Source of the DNA: Salinicola salarius | Lineage (GTDB): Bacteria; Pseudomonadota; Gammaproteobacteria; Pseudomonadales; Halomonadaceae | NCBI RefSeq assembly: GCF_002179555.1 | Contig: NZ_NHOU01000001.1 | Span: 186,001 to 250,000 of the forward strand | Length of the DNA stretch: 64,000 nt | Direction of reading: 5' to 3' | Position numbers and translations under genes: made by a program | Notes under the pieces: model-generated | Told to the model about the DNA's origin: nothing | Database searches by the model: none | What the model saw: the letters and a program-made list of their open reading frames with translations, nothing else | Shown here: piece by piece, positions 1 through 8,584 of the stretch | Layout: the number at the start of each line of letters is the position of its first letter | Numbering within the stretch: the first letter of the stretch is position 1

Positions 1-151
1 GTCTCTTATCCGTGGTACAGTTATCGCCTGGCGATGCTGACTACGGGATTCTAGGCGGGCCGGTCGCGCGGGAGTGAACCGCGATTCCCTATCCGTGTAC
101 GGTGCCTGGCAAGAGATCAGGTGGCGGTACACCGCAAAGCGAGGCTTCACG

Positions 152-367
152 ATGAAACAGTCTATTCATCCCGAATACAAGAAAGTCACGGCGACCTGTT
201 CCTGTGGCGCGACCCATTCGATCGGCACCACGGCCAGCGAAGATTTCCATGTCGACGTCTGCTCGCAGTGTCACCCGTTCTACACCGGCAAGCAGAAGCA
301 GGCGACCACCGGTGGCCGCGTCGAGCGTTTCAACAAGCGCTTCGGTGCTGCAGTGCGTCGCGGTTAA
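152..367 (+). CDS. rpmE: Ribosomal protein L31 (zinc-binding form)
   Basis: Structural protein of the large ribosomal subunit, 71 residues, the usual L31 length. Cys16, Cys18, Cys37 and Cys40 form the zinc site of the C+ form, and HPFYTGKQ and [11 protein letters not shown] are family signatures. I start at the ATG at 152 rather than upstream because the family begins MK-IHP and a GAGG ribosome-binding site lies 7 bases before it. The gene stands alone and ends at a strong terminator. The zinc-binding form is usually the one used under zinc-replete conditions; no zinc-independent paralogue is in this window. Identification is firm. Confidence 0.97.
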   Translation: MKQSIHPEYKKVTATCSCGATHSIGTTASEDFHVDVCSQCHPFYTGKQKQATTGGRVERFNKRFGAAVRRG

Positions 368-398
368 AACGCGTCTCACTACAACCGATTGGTTGTCG

Positions 399-427
399 AA
401 AAGCCCGCCTTGATGGCGGGCTTTTTT
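399..427 (+). terminator. Rho-independent terminator of rpmE
   Basis: An 11-base arm (399-409) pairs with 415-425 around a TTGAT loop and runs into a T tract at 422-427. It lies 32 bases after the rpmE stop codon. Confidence 0.93.
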
Positions 428-446
428 GTGCCCGCTCGATGGCTTT

Positions 447-488
447 TTAAGTTTTAAAAGGCAAGGGTTAAGTTTTAAAAGATAAGGG
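447..488 (+). repeat. Two tandem 21-bp AT-rich repeats
   Basis: Positions 447-467 and 468-488 are consecutive 21-bp copies sharing TTAAGTTTTAAAAG followed by a purine-rich heptamer; 19 of 21 positions match. The period equals two helical turns. They lie between the rpmE terminator and the maeB promoter. The function is unknown; a duplicated protein-binding site or simple slippage are both possible. Confidence 0.85.
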
Positions 489-627
489 GTATCGAGATTT
501 ATCGACTGTCCCGAGGAGATGGATAAGGAATATTTTATGGCTGGGCTTCCAAGTATAAGTGTCGCCAAATGCATCCAAGTGGTTCAAACAGGCGCTTAAA
601 ATTCGCGAAAGGCAGAGAATGGGCGAA

Positions 628-656
628 AGTTGTGTAAGGTGGTGTTTTTCTATAAT
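628..656 (+). promoter_or_regulatory. Probable sigma-70 promoter of maeB
   Basis: A consensus TATAAT lies at 651-656. The -35 is weaker: AGTTGT at 628-633 with a 17-base spacer, or TTGTGT at 630-635 with 15. It points at the malic enzyme gene starting at 718, leaving a leader of about 55 bases. Confidence 0.6.
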
Positions 657-717
657 CTGACATGACTTCAGGCAAGACATTGCCGAGAATTCCCACCATT
701 GTCTTTGGAAAATCCTC

Positions 718-1986
718 ATGAGTGACGATAAGAGACAGGCGGCGCTCGATTACCACGCGAAGCCGATTCCGGGTAAGTTGTCGGTCGAGCTGACCAAGCC
801 GACCAACTCCGCCAAGCATCTTGCGCTGGCCTACAGTCCCGGCGTGGCGGAACCGTGCCGGGAAATCGCGCTGGATCCGGAAAACGCCTACCTCTATACC
901 GGTAAGGGAAACCTGGTAGCCGTCGTTTCCGACGGCAGCGCCATTCTGGGGTTGGGCAACCTGGGACCGCTGGCGAGCAAGCCGGTCATGGAAGGCAAGG
1001 GCGTTCTGTTCAAGCGCTTCGCTGGCATCAACTCGGTGGATATCGAGGTCGAGGCCGACTCGGCCCAGTCCTTCATCGATACCGTGGCCAACATCGCCAA
1101 TACCTGGGGCGGTATCAACCTGGAAGACATCAAGGCGCCGGAATGCTTCGAGATCGAAGCGGCCCTCAAGGAGCGCTGCAGCATTCCGGTATTCCACGAC
1201 GACCAGCACGGTACCGCGATCGTGACCGCGGCAGGGTTGCTCAACGCGCTGGATATCGCCGGCAAGACGCTGGCCGACGCGCGCATCGTCTGTCTCGGGG
1301 CCGGGTCAGCCGCCATTGCTTGCATGAAGCTGCTCATCGAGTGTGGCGCCAAGGCCGAGAACATCTTCATGCTGGATCGCAACGGCGTCATCCATAGTGG
1401 CCGCAACGATCTCAATCAATACAAGGCGCAGTTCGCGACCGAAACGCCGCTGCGTACGCTGGATGACGCGATCGAAGGCGCCGATGTCTTCGTCGGCCTG
1501 TCCGGGCCGAGCCTGTTCAAGCCCGAGCAGCTCGAGAAGATGGCCGCGAATCCGGTGGTCTTCGCCTGTTCCAATCCGGACCCGGAGATCCACCCCGACG
1601 TGGCGCGGGCGACCCGGAGCGACGTGATCATGGGCACGGGGCGCTCCGATTACCCCAACCAGGTCAACAACGTGCTGGGATTCCCGTTCATCTTCCGTGG
1701 TGCGCTGGACGTTCGGGCCACGGCCATCAACGAGCAGATGAAGATCGCGGCCGTTCATGCCCTGAAGGACCTGGCGCGAGAGCCGGTGACCCAGGAAGTG
1801 CTGGATGCCTACGAAATTGACTCGCTTGAGTTCGGTCGCGGCTACATCATCCCGACGCCGGTGGATTCGCGCCTGCTTGATAAAATTCCGGCGGCCGTGG
1901 CTCAGGCCGCGGTGGAATCCGGCGTGGCCCGGAAGCCTTATCCCGCGCATTACCCGCTGAAGAGCGTCAAGGAGATCTACGGCTGA
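718..1986 (+). CDS. maeB: Malic enzyme, short form (oxaloacetate-decarboxylating)
   Basis: Converts malate to pyruvate and CO2 with NAD(P) reduction, linking the TCA cycle to pyruvate and NADPH supply. The 422 residues hold both malic enzyme domains: Tyr39 in YSPGVA, Lys94 in MEGKG, the metal-binding acids in NLEDIK (134-139) and FHDDQHGTA (159-167), and a Rossmann GAGSAA motif near 195. The phosphotransacetylase-like C-terminal domain of the ~760-residue E. coli MaeB is absent, so this is the short bacterial form. The cofactor cannot be read with confidence. It is monocistronic, between a promoter at 628-656 and a terminator at 2013. The Shine-Dalgarno (GGAAAA) is weak. Confidence 0.92.
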   Translation: MSDDKRQAALDYHAKPIPGKLSVELTKPTNSAKHLALAYSPGVAEPCREIALDPENAYLYTGKGNLVAVVSDGSAILGLGNLGPLASKPVMEGKGVLFKRFAGINSVDIEVEADSAQSFIDTVANIANTWGGINLEDIKAPECFEIEAALKERCSIPVFHDDQHGTAIVTAAGLLNALDIAGKTLADARIVCLGAGSAAIACMKLLIECGAKAENIFMLDRNGVIHSGRNDLNQYKAQFATETPLRTLDDAIEGADVFVGLSGPSLFKPEQLEKMAANPVVFACSNPDPEIHPDVARATRSDVIMGTGRSDYPNQVNNVLGFPFIFRGALDVRATAINEQMKIAAVHALKDLAREPVTQEVLDAYEIDSLEFGRGYIIPTPVDSRLLDKIPAAVAQAAVESGVARKPYPAHYPLKSVKEIYG

Positions 1987-2012
1987 TCGCGAGCCTGTCA
2001 TCTCCAGACGAC

Positions 2013-2044
2013 GATGCCGCCCACACGGGCGGCATCTTGGTTTT
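2013..2044 (+). terminator. Terminator of the malic enzyme gene
   Basis: A perfect 10-bp stem (2013-2022 with 2027-2036) around an ACAC loop, followed by a broken T tract (TTGGTTTT). It begins 26 bases after the maeB stop. Confidence 0.88.
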
Positions 2045-2093
2045 CGGCGTCTGGCAGGTGTCTTCCTATGCTGTTCCACCAGGATCATCCTGC

Positions 2094-2135
2094 GGCTCGT
2101 GGCTCGTGGCTCGTGGCTCGTGGCTCGTGGCTCGT
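2094..2135. repeat. Heptamer array, six perfect copies of GGCTCGT
   Basis: Six head-to-tail copies of GGCTCGT with no mismatch. The array ends on the first base of the stop codon of the minus-strand DUF481 gene (2135-2137). Read on that gene's sense strand it is (ACGAGCC)6 starting right at the stop. An 11-copy array of ACGAGCT sits in the same relation to another gene at 63791-63867. Confidence 0.95.
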
Positions 2136-2881
2136 TACCAGCCGTAGAGAATCGATACCGACGTCGTGGTGTCGGTGCGCGCTTCGGCATCGGGCGGCGG
2201 ATGCGTGTTGCTCCTGACATCGTAGGAGATGCGTAGCGCGAGATGGGAGTTCAATTGCGATGTAATCGTCGACAGCGAGCGGGTCGTGACGCTGATATGC
2301 GTCGCTTCCGCGGATAGCTCCTGGTCGAAGGAGATGTCGTCACTGAAGTTGTAGGTGTAGTCCAGTGCCGAGTAGACCAGGGTCAGGTCGTCGCTGCCAC
2401 CGGCCGCGTAGGCATCGTGACGATAGCCCGGACCGACTTCGGCGGAAAGCGTATGGGTGGGCCCGTCCAGCAGCTGGCGGCCGTAGCCGGCGATAGTGGT
2501 GAGCTGCGAGTCGTAGCCGCTGAACCGGTCGCGTTCCCAGCGCGCGAAGCCGAACAGGTAGTTGTTGTTCTCCAGCTCGTAGCGTTCGCGGGCGCCGACC
2601 AGATACCGCTCGGACGTGGTGTTGTCGTTGTCCTGGACGCTACGGGTTTCGGCGCGGAACGTATGGGTGTTGCGCCCGGTCAGCCAGGTCAGGCGAGCCT
2701 TGGCGAGCAGCGTCTGGGTATTGGCGTTGCCGGTCAACTTCGTATAACCGAGTTCCGCACTGCCGCTGAAGTTGGGGGCGTTCTCTTCCGGCGCCGGCGG
2801 TGCGTAGAAAAGCTCTGCATATGACGGTGATGCCATCAGGCAGGTGGTCAACAGCCACCAACGGCAACTAGGCAGGGACAT
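2135..2881 (-). CDS. DUF481 family outer-membrane beta-barrel protein
   Basis: Predicted outer-membrane protein of 248 residues. The N-terminus has a signal peptide with a likely cut after SPSYA (about residue 22). The rest alternates short amphipathic strands, with SGSAELGYTKLTGNANT near the mature start and a C-terminal aromatic residue (LYGW), as expected of the DUF481/YdiY family of salt-induced or unknown-function barrels. I start at the ATG at 2881, which has GAGAG upstream and begins the signal peptide; the frame is open 29 codons further but without a leader-like sequence. It lies downstream of mrcA on the same strand, past a terminator. Its stop codon abuts the heptamer array. The specific role is unknown. 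Confidence 0.82.
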   Translation of the reverse strand: MSLPSCRWWLLTTCLMASPSYAELFYAPPAPEENAPNFSGSAELGYTKLTGNANTQTLLAKARLTWLTGRNTHTFRAETRSVQDNDNTTSERYLVGARERYELENNNYLFGFARWERDRFSGYDSQLTTIAGYGRQLLDGPTHTLSAEVGPGYRHDAYAAGGSDDLTLVYSALDYTYNFSDDISFDQELSAEATHISVTTRSLSTITSQLNSHLALRISYDVRSNTHPPPDAEARTDTTTSVSILYGW

Positions 2882-2938
2882 GATATTTCTCTCAGCGTCG
2901 CTGCGACGTCCTGTTGCGGTGAAGAGCGAGTGTGGGAC

Positions 2939-2965
2939 GAAAAAGTCGGGGCCAGAGCCCCGACT
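2939..2965 (-). terminator. Terminator of mrcA
   Basis: On the minus strand a 9-bp GC-rich stem (2965-2957 with 2952-2944) around a 4-base loop runs into a T tract (complement of 2940-2944). It starts 6 bases after the mrcA stop codon and separates mrcA from the DUF481 gene. Confidence 0.9.
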
Positions 2966-2971
2966 CATGTA

Positions 2972-5494
2972 TCAGAAGATCGCTTCGTAAGTGCCGGTGC
3001 CCTGCGAGCCGCTCTCGTCTTCCAGTTCCGGACGAATACCGCGCGGCTGATACTCAGGCAAGTTGTCCTTGCGGAATATCTCGCTGATGCCGCCGGGCTG
3101 GTCATCGTGCAGGCGCTTGCCGGTATCCGGGTCGATGCGAACCTGAACGATATCGTCGGGGGCGTCCGGGATCACCTCGGGCGTGCCTTCCAGTGCCGGA
3201 CCCATGAACGCCTTCCAGATCGGCAGGGCGGCTTGAGCGCCGTATTCCGCCGTGGTGGTGTTATCGTCCTTGCCGACCCAGACCGTGGTCACGAGCGAGT
3301 TGTTGAAGCCGGAGAACCAGGCGTCACGCTGATCGTTGGTGGTGCCGGTCTTGCCGACGATGTCGCTGCGATCGAGCGACAGGGCGCCGCGTCCGGTGCC
3401 GTGTTCGATGACATCACGCAGGATGCTGCGCAGGATGTAGAGCGCGTCGGGTTCCACCACGCGGGGGGCGATGCGACGCGGCTCGCCATCGATGACGGTC
3501 TGGGTCGCGCCGGGTGCGCAGTCACGGCACGCCACCAGCGGATTGGCCTGTTCGACCACGGTATTCTGGCTGCCCTGGGTGACCTTCTGAATGTACCAGG
3601 GCGACACCTGGAAGCCGCCGTTGGCGAGCACGGCGTAGGCGTTGGCGATCTCCAGCGGTGTCAGCGAGGCACTGCCGAGAGCCAGGGAGAGGCCATGCGG
3701 CAGGCGGTCTCGCGCAAAACCGAAGCGCTCGAGGAAGTTCAGCGCGTTGTCGAGTCCGAGCGACTGCAGCACGCGGATGGTCACCAGGTTGCGCGAGGTA
3801 TAGAGCCCGACGCGCAGGCGAGTCGGCCCCTGGAACTGGCGCTCGGCATTTTCCGGGCGCCAATCGTCGCCGCTGAACTGCGACATGACCACCGGCGCGT
3901 CATTGATGATGGTCGCCGCGGTCATGCCGCCTTCCTGCAGCGCAGCCAGATAGACGAACGGCTTGAAGTTGGAGCCGACCTGGCGCTGGGCCTGAATGGC
4001 GCGGTTGAACTTGCTGGCGGCGAAGCTGAACCCGCCCTGGAGCGCCTCGATGGCACCGGTCTGCGGATCGAGAACGACGATGGCCCCTTCGGCGCCGGCG
4101 CGCTGCGACAGGCGCCAGTGATCGCCTTCCTTGAGGATGCGTACCAGATCGCCGCGGCTCGCGATTGCCGCGGCGTTGGCGGGGACATCGCCGCGCCACT
4201 TGGCGCTCTTGTACTCGCGCGCCCACTTCAGGCCATCCCAGTCCAGCGTGATCACCTTGCCGTCGGCATTGAGCACGCGCATCTGTTTGCCGTCGGTGGC
4301 GGTGACGATGGCCGGCTGGAGCGGGCCGAACGACGGCGTGCGCTCGAGCACCTTGAGCCAGTTGCTGACGTCGCCATCGACACCCTCGATCGTGGCCTGG
4401 CTGCTCTGGGCCGCCTGGCGGGCGGTTTCGATGACCTCGGGGGACTCCGACAGCTCTTCTTCCAGGCCTTGGCGTTCGGTCCGGTCCTGCGCTTCGACCA
4501 GGCTCGGCGGTACGTCCTTCTCCTCGGGGCCGCGCCAGCCGTGGCGAGTATCGTAGTCGATCAGGCCCTGCACCAGCGCATCGCGGGCCTCGGTCTGCAG
4601 ACGGCTATCGAGGGTGGTGGTGATGCGAATGTTGTCGGTATAGGCCTTGTCGCCGAAACGCTCGACGGCGTAGGCGCGCGCCATTTCCGCGACGTAGGGG
4701 GCATCGACTTCCGAGCGTGCCGTATGGCGGCTGGCCGTGATCGGTGCCTTGACGGCCTGATCGTAGCTGGCCTGGTCGATGGAGCCGAGCTCGCGCATGC
4801 GATAGAGAATCCAGTTGCGGCGGATCAGAGCGCGTTCCGGATTGGTCAGCGGGTTGAAGCTCGACGGCGCCTTGGGCAGACCCGCGATCATGGCGTACTG
4901 CGGCAGGGAAAGATCTGCCAGCGGCTTGCCGTAATAGGTGTTTGCTGCGGCGGCGATACCGTAGGAACGATGGCCCAGATAGATCTTGTTGACATAGAGC
5001 TCGAGAATTTCCTGCTTGTCCAGGATCTGTTCCATCTGCAACGCCAGCAGAATTTCACGGATCTTGCGCGTGAAAGTCTGATCCAGGGTCAGCAGGTAGT
5101 TACGCGCGACCTGCATGGTGATGGTGCTGCCGCCGGACTGGATGTCGCCCGAGGAGGCGAGCTCGACCGCGGCGCGCAAAAGCCCCTTGGGATCGACCCC
5201 GGGGTGGTTGTAGAAGTTGGCGTCTTCGGCAGCCAGCAGCGCGTCGATCAGCGACTTGGGGATCTCGTCGTAGCTGACGGGCATGCGGCGTTCCTCGCCG
5301 TATTCACCGATCAGCTTGTCGTCTTCCGTATAGATGCGCAGCGGGGTCTGAAGCTCGTAATTCTGGAGCTGGCGCACGTCGGGCAGGCCAGGGGCGAAGT
5401 AGAGCCCGGCGCCAATGACCGCCAGCACCACACCGGCGCAGAGCGACAGCAGGAGCCAGAAGGCAGTCGTCAGTAGGCGGGTAAAAAGCTTCAT
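2972..5494 (-). CDS. mrcA: Penicillin-binding protein 1A, bifunctional peptidoglycan synthase
   Basis: Inner-membrane class A PBP that polymerises lipid II and cross-links stem peptides; 840 residues, close to E. coli PBP1a (850). A signal anchor spans about residues 8-32. The GT51 domain has Glu90 in the EDANFYNHPGVD signature and GGSTITMQVARN (121-132). An inserted OB-like region covers roughly 300-470. The transpeptidase has the SxxK serine at Ser508 (SNFK), SRN at 567-569 and KTG at 715-717, so both activities look intact. It is divergent from pilM across a 229-bp gap, as in Pseudomonas where ponA adjoins pilMNOPQ. The ATG at 5494 follows AAGGAT. Confidence 0.96.
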   Translation of the reverse strand: MKLFTRLLTTAFWLLLSLCAGVVLAVIGAGLYFAPGLPDVRQLQNYELQTPLRIYTEDDKLIGEYGEERRMPVSYDEIPKSLIDALLAAEDANFYNHPGVDPKGLLRAAVELASSGDIQSGGSTITMQVARNYLLTLDQTFTRKIREILLALQMEQILDKQEILELYVNKIYLGHRSYGIAAAANTYYGKPLADLSLPQYAMIAGLPKAPSSFNPLTNPERALIRRNWILYRMRELGSIDQASYDQAVKAPITASRHTARSEVDAPYVAEMARAYAVERFGDKAYTDNIRITTTLDSRLQTEARDALVQGLIDYDTRHGWRGPEEKDVPPSLVEAQDRTERQGLEEELSESPEVIETARQAAQSSQATIEGVDGDVSNWLKVLERTPSFGPLQPAIVTATDGKQMRVLNADGKVITLDWDGLKWAREYKSAKWRGDVPANAAAIASRGDLVRILKEGDHWRLSQRAGAEGAIVVLDPQTGAIEALQGGFSFAASKFNRAIQAQRQVGSNFKPFVYLAALQEGGMTAATIINDAPVVMSQFSGDDWRPENAERQFQGPTRLRVGLYTSRNLVTIRVLQSLGLDNALNFLERFGFARDRLPHGLSLALGSASLTPLEIANAYAVLANGGFQVSPWYIQKVTQGSQNTVVEQANPLVACRDCAPGATQTVIDGEPRRIAPRVVEPDALYILRSILRDVIEHGTGRGALSLDRSDIVGKTGTTNDQRDAWFSGFNNSLVTTVWVGKDDNTTTAEYGAQAALPIWKAFMGPALEGTPEVIPDAPDDIVQVRIDPDTGKRLHDDQPGGISEIFRKDNLPEYQPRGIRPELEDESGSQGTGTYEAIF

Positions 5495-5723
5495 ATAAAG
5501 GGGTGATCCTTGACTGGTGGCGGTCCGGCCGCGTGCTCGCTATCCCTGGCGTCGGACATGATTCAGCATCGGGGCATTATATGGATGCGGTGGAGCCGGG
5601 GCCAGTTTCGCCCCCGCCACTTCCTGCAAGTAAAGCGAAATAAGTGTAACGGAACGTCTCAAGTTGGCTGTGTCACCGCCGTTAAATCCGATTAGGCTTT
5701 TCCAGTTCCGGCGAGGTGAGACA

Positions 5724-6779
5724 GTGTTGCGCTTGAAAAGATCCTCGAAAGGATTGGTGGGAGTGGACATCACGTCCGCCACCGTCAAGCTGCTGGAGCT
5801 GGAACATCGCGCCGGCGGCTTGAGAATCGATAGTTATGCGGTGCGTCCGCTGCGTGAGGGGGCCGTGGTCGAAAGGCGCATTCGCGACAAGAGCGAAGTC
5901 GTGGATACGCTGGGTCGGGCGGTCGATCACGCCCGCTTGCAGTCCCGGCGCGCCGTGGTCGCGGTGCCCAACTCGGCAGCCATCACCCGGACGCTGTCGT
6001 TGCCCGCATCGCTGAGTGACGAGGACATCGAAGCACGGATTCAGATGGAATCCGACAAGTACATCCCGTTTCCGCTCAATGAAGTCGCCTTCGATTTTCA
6101 GCGACTGGGCCGCCATCCGCGTTACGACGACCAGCAGGAAATCATGCTGGTGGCCTGCCGAATGCAGGATATCGATACGCTGACGTCGGTGCTGGACGCC
6201 GTGGGGCTCGAGACGGTGGCCGTCGATGTCGAGGGCTTCGCGCTGGAGCGCGTCTGTCGTGCGCTGCAGACCTCCGAAGATGAAGAGGGAGATAGCACGG
6301 CACTGGTCGATATCGGCGCCAACCTGTGCGCGTTCCATGTGATCAAGGAGGGGCGGATCGTCTACAGCCGCGACAACCTGTGCGGCGGGCGGCAGCTCAC
6401 CGATGCCATCAGCAAGCGCTACGGCATGAGTTTCGACGAAGCCGGTCGCGCCAAGAAGCGTGGTGGATTGCCCGACGATTATCGCCAGCAAGTCCTGCTG
6501 CCTTTCATCGATACCCTGATCCAGCACATCGGACGCTCGCTGCAGCTTTATTACACCTCTGCGGGCCAGCAGCAGATCCGCCGTCTGATCCTGGCCGGTG
6601 GGTCGAGCGCATTGCCGGGCTTGGCGGAGCGATTGCGCGCCCAGAGCGGGCTGGAAGCCACGCTCGCCAACCCTTTCACGCACATGCGGATCCATCCGCG
6701 GCTGGACGTCACGGCGTTGGCCGCGGATGCGCCGGCCATGCTCACGGCCTGTGGCCTGGCCATGCGAGCGCTGCCATGA
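5724..6779 (+). CDS. pilM: Type IV pilus assembly protein PilM
   Basis: Cytoplasmic actin-like ATPase that docks on the PilN N-terminus and starts the alignment subcomplex PilMNOP linking the pilus motor to the PilQ secretin. With the GTG start at 5724 it has 351 residues, matching Pseudomonas PilM (~354). The phosphate-1 loop is VGVDITSATVKLLEL near the N-terminus, and LVDIGAN and ILAGGSSALPG mark the later nucleotide loops. GAGGTGAG at 5713-5720 supports GTG 5724 (or TTG 5727); a further upstream TTG at 5664 adds 20 residues unlike the family. It is first of a tightly overlapped operon. Confidence 0.95.
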   Translation: MLRLKRSSKGLVGVDITSATVKLLELEHRAGGLRIDSYAVRPLREGAVVERRIRDKSEVVDTLGRAVDHARLQSRRAVVAVPNSAAITRTLSLPASLSDEDIEARIQMESDKYIPFPLNEVAFDFQRLGRHPRYDDQQEIMLVACRMQDIDTLTSVLDAVGLETVAVDVEGFALERVCRALQTSEDEEGDSTALVDIGANLCAFHVIKEGRIVYSRDNLCGGRQLTDAISKRYGMSFDEAGRAKKRGGLPDDYRQQVLLPFIDTLIQHIGRSLQLYYTSAGQQQIRRLILAGGSSALPGLAERLRAQSGLEATLANPFTHMRIHPRLDVTALAADAPAMLTACGLAMRALP

Positions 6780-7345
6780 CAATCGAAATCAATCTGCTGC
6801 CATGGCGGGAGCAGCGCCGCTTGCGGAAGACCCGGCGCTTCAGGCAGAGCCTGCTGCTGGTGCTGCTGCTCGGCCTGCTGGTCGGTTGGGGCATCGCCCA
6901 GTACGAAAAGTCGATGGTGCGGGCGGGACAGGCCCGGTTGGCGCTGATCCAGCGGGAGACCGATGCGCTCACTCGCGATATTCAGGAGATGCGCAATTTC
7001 CGCCAGCTGCGAGAACGCATGTTGAAGCAGATCGATCTGATCGGCGAGCTGCAGTCGAGCCGACCGTTGACCATCCGCGTTCTCGATCAGCTGACGGCCA
7101 CGCTGGTCGATGGCGTCCACTATACCGAGCTGAATCGCAGGGGTAGCCGGCTCGAGCTGAGCGGCGTCGCGACTTCGAATCGCCAAGTTTCCGACCAGAT
7201 GCGAGCGCTCGACAACAGTTCCGCGTTCGACATTCCGTTGCTCTCGGACGTGCAGTCCGCAGAAGGGCCGGCAGCGGCCAAGCGTTTTCACATGAGTGTC
7301 GATGAGCATCCCGTCGATGAAGCCAAGCCGGGAGCTGGCTCATGA
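6776..7345 (+). CDS. pilN: Type IV pilus assembly protein PilN
   Basis: Bitopic inner-membrane protein of the pilus alignment complex, 189 residues. It opens MTIEINLLPWRE, the conserved INLLPWR peptide that binds the PilM groove, followed by a transmembrane helix at about 25-41. A coiled-coil stretch and a ferredoxin-like periplasmic domain follow and pair with PilO. The ATG overlaps the pilM stop by 4 bases (ATGA), which implies translational coupling, and the same arrangement recurs at its 3' end with pilO. Confidence 0.95.
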   Translation: MTIEINLLPWREQRRLRKTRRFRQSLLLVLLLGLLVGWGIAQYEKSMVRAGQARLALIQRETDALTRDIQEMRNFRQLRERMLKQIDLIGELQSSRPLTIRVLDQLTATLVDGVHYTELNRRGSRLELSGVATSNRQVSDQMRALDNSSAFDIPLLSDVQSAEGPAAAKRFHMSVDEHPVDEAKPGAGS

Positions 7346-8016
7346 AGCGCCCGACGCTGGAAAGCCCACGATTGAATGCCTTGCGAGAGACGTTCCGGGA
7401 GCAGTGGCGCCAACTGCGTGAACTGCAGTGGCGTGAACTCGACCTGAAAGAAGCGGGAAGCTGGCCGGCCAGCCTGCAATGGCTGATCGCGCTGGGCGTG
7501 CTGCTGGGATCGATATGGGCCACGCAGTGGCTGCTCGCCTCCTCGCCCCGGGAAACGCACGAGAGCCTGGTCATGCAGGAGCAGCAGGCGTTACAGCGCT
7601 TCGAGACGCTCTCCTACCAGGCGGTCAACCTGCCGGCGATGGAGCATCAGATGGAGGTGCTCGAGGGGCGCATGCAGAGCGTGCTCGAAATGTTGCCCAG
7701 CGATGCGGAAGTGCCCGCGCTGCTGGATGCCATCAGCGAGGCAGCGCGGCAGCAGCAGCTCGATATCGACAGTATCAAGTTGCGACCGGCGGTCGAGCAG
7801 GAGTTCTATGTCGAGCAGCCCTTCGATATCCAGGTGCGCGGCGATTTCCACCAGATCGCGTCGTTTCTGGCGCGCGTTGCCGCGATGCCCCGCATCGTCA
7901 CGCTTCACGACTTCACGCTGACGCCGGTGGGTGACAGCCTTCGGCTGGCCATGCTGGCGAAGACGTACCGCTATCGCGAGGATATCGACCCGGCCAAGGG
8001 GGGTAAAAAGCCTTGA
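7342..8016 (+). CDS. pilO: Type IV pilus assembly protein PilO
   Basis: Inner-membrane partner of PilN, 224 residues. A cytoplasmic N-terminal segment precedes a transmembrane helix at about 47-65, then a coiled coil and a ferredoxin-like fold; FDIQVRGDFHQIASFLARV is the typical C-terminal PilO signature. The ATG overlaps the pilN stop (ATGA), and the gene ends in a TTGA overlap with pilP. The length and order agree with PilO of pseudomonads. Confidence 0.94.
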   Translation: MKRPTLESPRLNALRETFREQWRQLRELQWRELDLKEAGSWPASLQWLIALGVLLGSIWATQWLLASSPRETHESLVMQEQQALQRFETLSYQAVNLPAMEHQMEVLEGRMQSVLEMLPSDAEVPALLDAISEAARQQQLDIDSIKLRPAVEQEFYVEQPFDIQVRGDFHQIASFLARVAAMPRIVTLHDFTLTPVGDSLRLAMLAKTYRYREDIDPAKGGKKP

Positions 8017-8573
8017 GTTCGAATCGTGGCATTCTCACCGGACTGTTGCTCGCAAGCATCGTGCTGAGCGGATGCGAGGACGCCGATCTGGGGGGATTGC
8101 AGGCTCGACTGGATGCCCTGCGGAACAACCCGAAGGGGCAGATCGCCTCGTTGCCGGAGATGCCCCGGTACGCTACTGCCAGCTACGACCAGCAGCAACG
8201 ACGGAGCCCGTTCGTGGCCGAGCAGCCAGCGGAGGCGGCAGCCGCCGATCCGGCCGAGGCGTCGCCGCTGCCGGATGCCGACCGGCCGCGCCAGCCGCTC
8301 GAGGCCTTCGAGCTGGACAACCTGAGCCTGGTCGGCACGATGATCGTGGGCAAGACACCCTCGGCACTGATTGCTGCGCCGGACGGCAGGGTCCACCGGC
8401 TCTTCGAGGGGGATTATCTGGGCCGGGACTACGGCCGCATCATCAGCGTGGAACCTCGCGGGTTGACGCTCGTCGAGACCGTGCGCGGTTCCGGGGGAGA
8501 ATGGATCGAGCGTCGCCAGCGCCTGGAAATGGCAGGACAAGACTCCGACGGTACCAGCCGGCGGCAACAGTAG
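8013..8573 (+). CDS. pilP: Type IV pilus assembly lipoprotein PilP
   Basis: Periplasmic lipoprotein connecting PilNO to the PilQ secretin, 186 residues. The start is TTG at 8013, overlapping the pilO stop as TTGA. It is chosen because it directly precedes a lipoprotein signal (LLLASIVLSGC, lipobox cysteine near 21). A Pro/Ala/Glu-rich linker runs to about residue 95. The C-terminal beta domain (LVGTMIVGKTPSALIAAPDG, then FEGDYLGRDYGRI) is the HR-type domain of PilP. The non-ATG start may hold expression below that of its neighbours. Confidence 0.92.
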   Translation: MSSNRGILTGLLLASIVLSGCEDADLGGLQARLDALRNNPKGQIASLPEMPRYATASYDQQQRRSPFVAEQPAEAAAADPAEASPLPDADRPRQPLEAFELDNLSLVGTMIVGKTPSALIAAPDGRVHRLFEGDYLGRDYGRIISVEPRGLTLVETVRGSGGEWIERRQRLEMAGQDSDGTSRRQQ

Positions 8574-8584
8574 CAGGGGACAAC

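Noticed and set aside
1-151. A gene end or divergent priA start upstream of rpmE
   Set aside because: Frames ending at 54 and 77 are too short to judge and no priA-like start is visible on the minus strand; left unassigned.
2930-5476. An 848-codon open frame on the plus strand across the mrcA region
   Set aside because: It is the antisense shadow of mrcA, which has full glycosyltransferase and transpeptidase motifs. The plus-strand translation is Arg/Gly/Ala/Asp-rich with no motif, as expected in GC-rich DNA.
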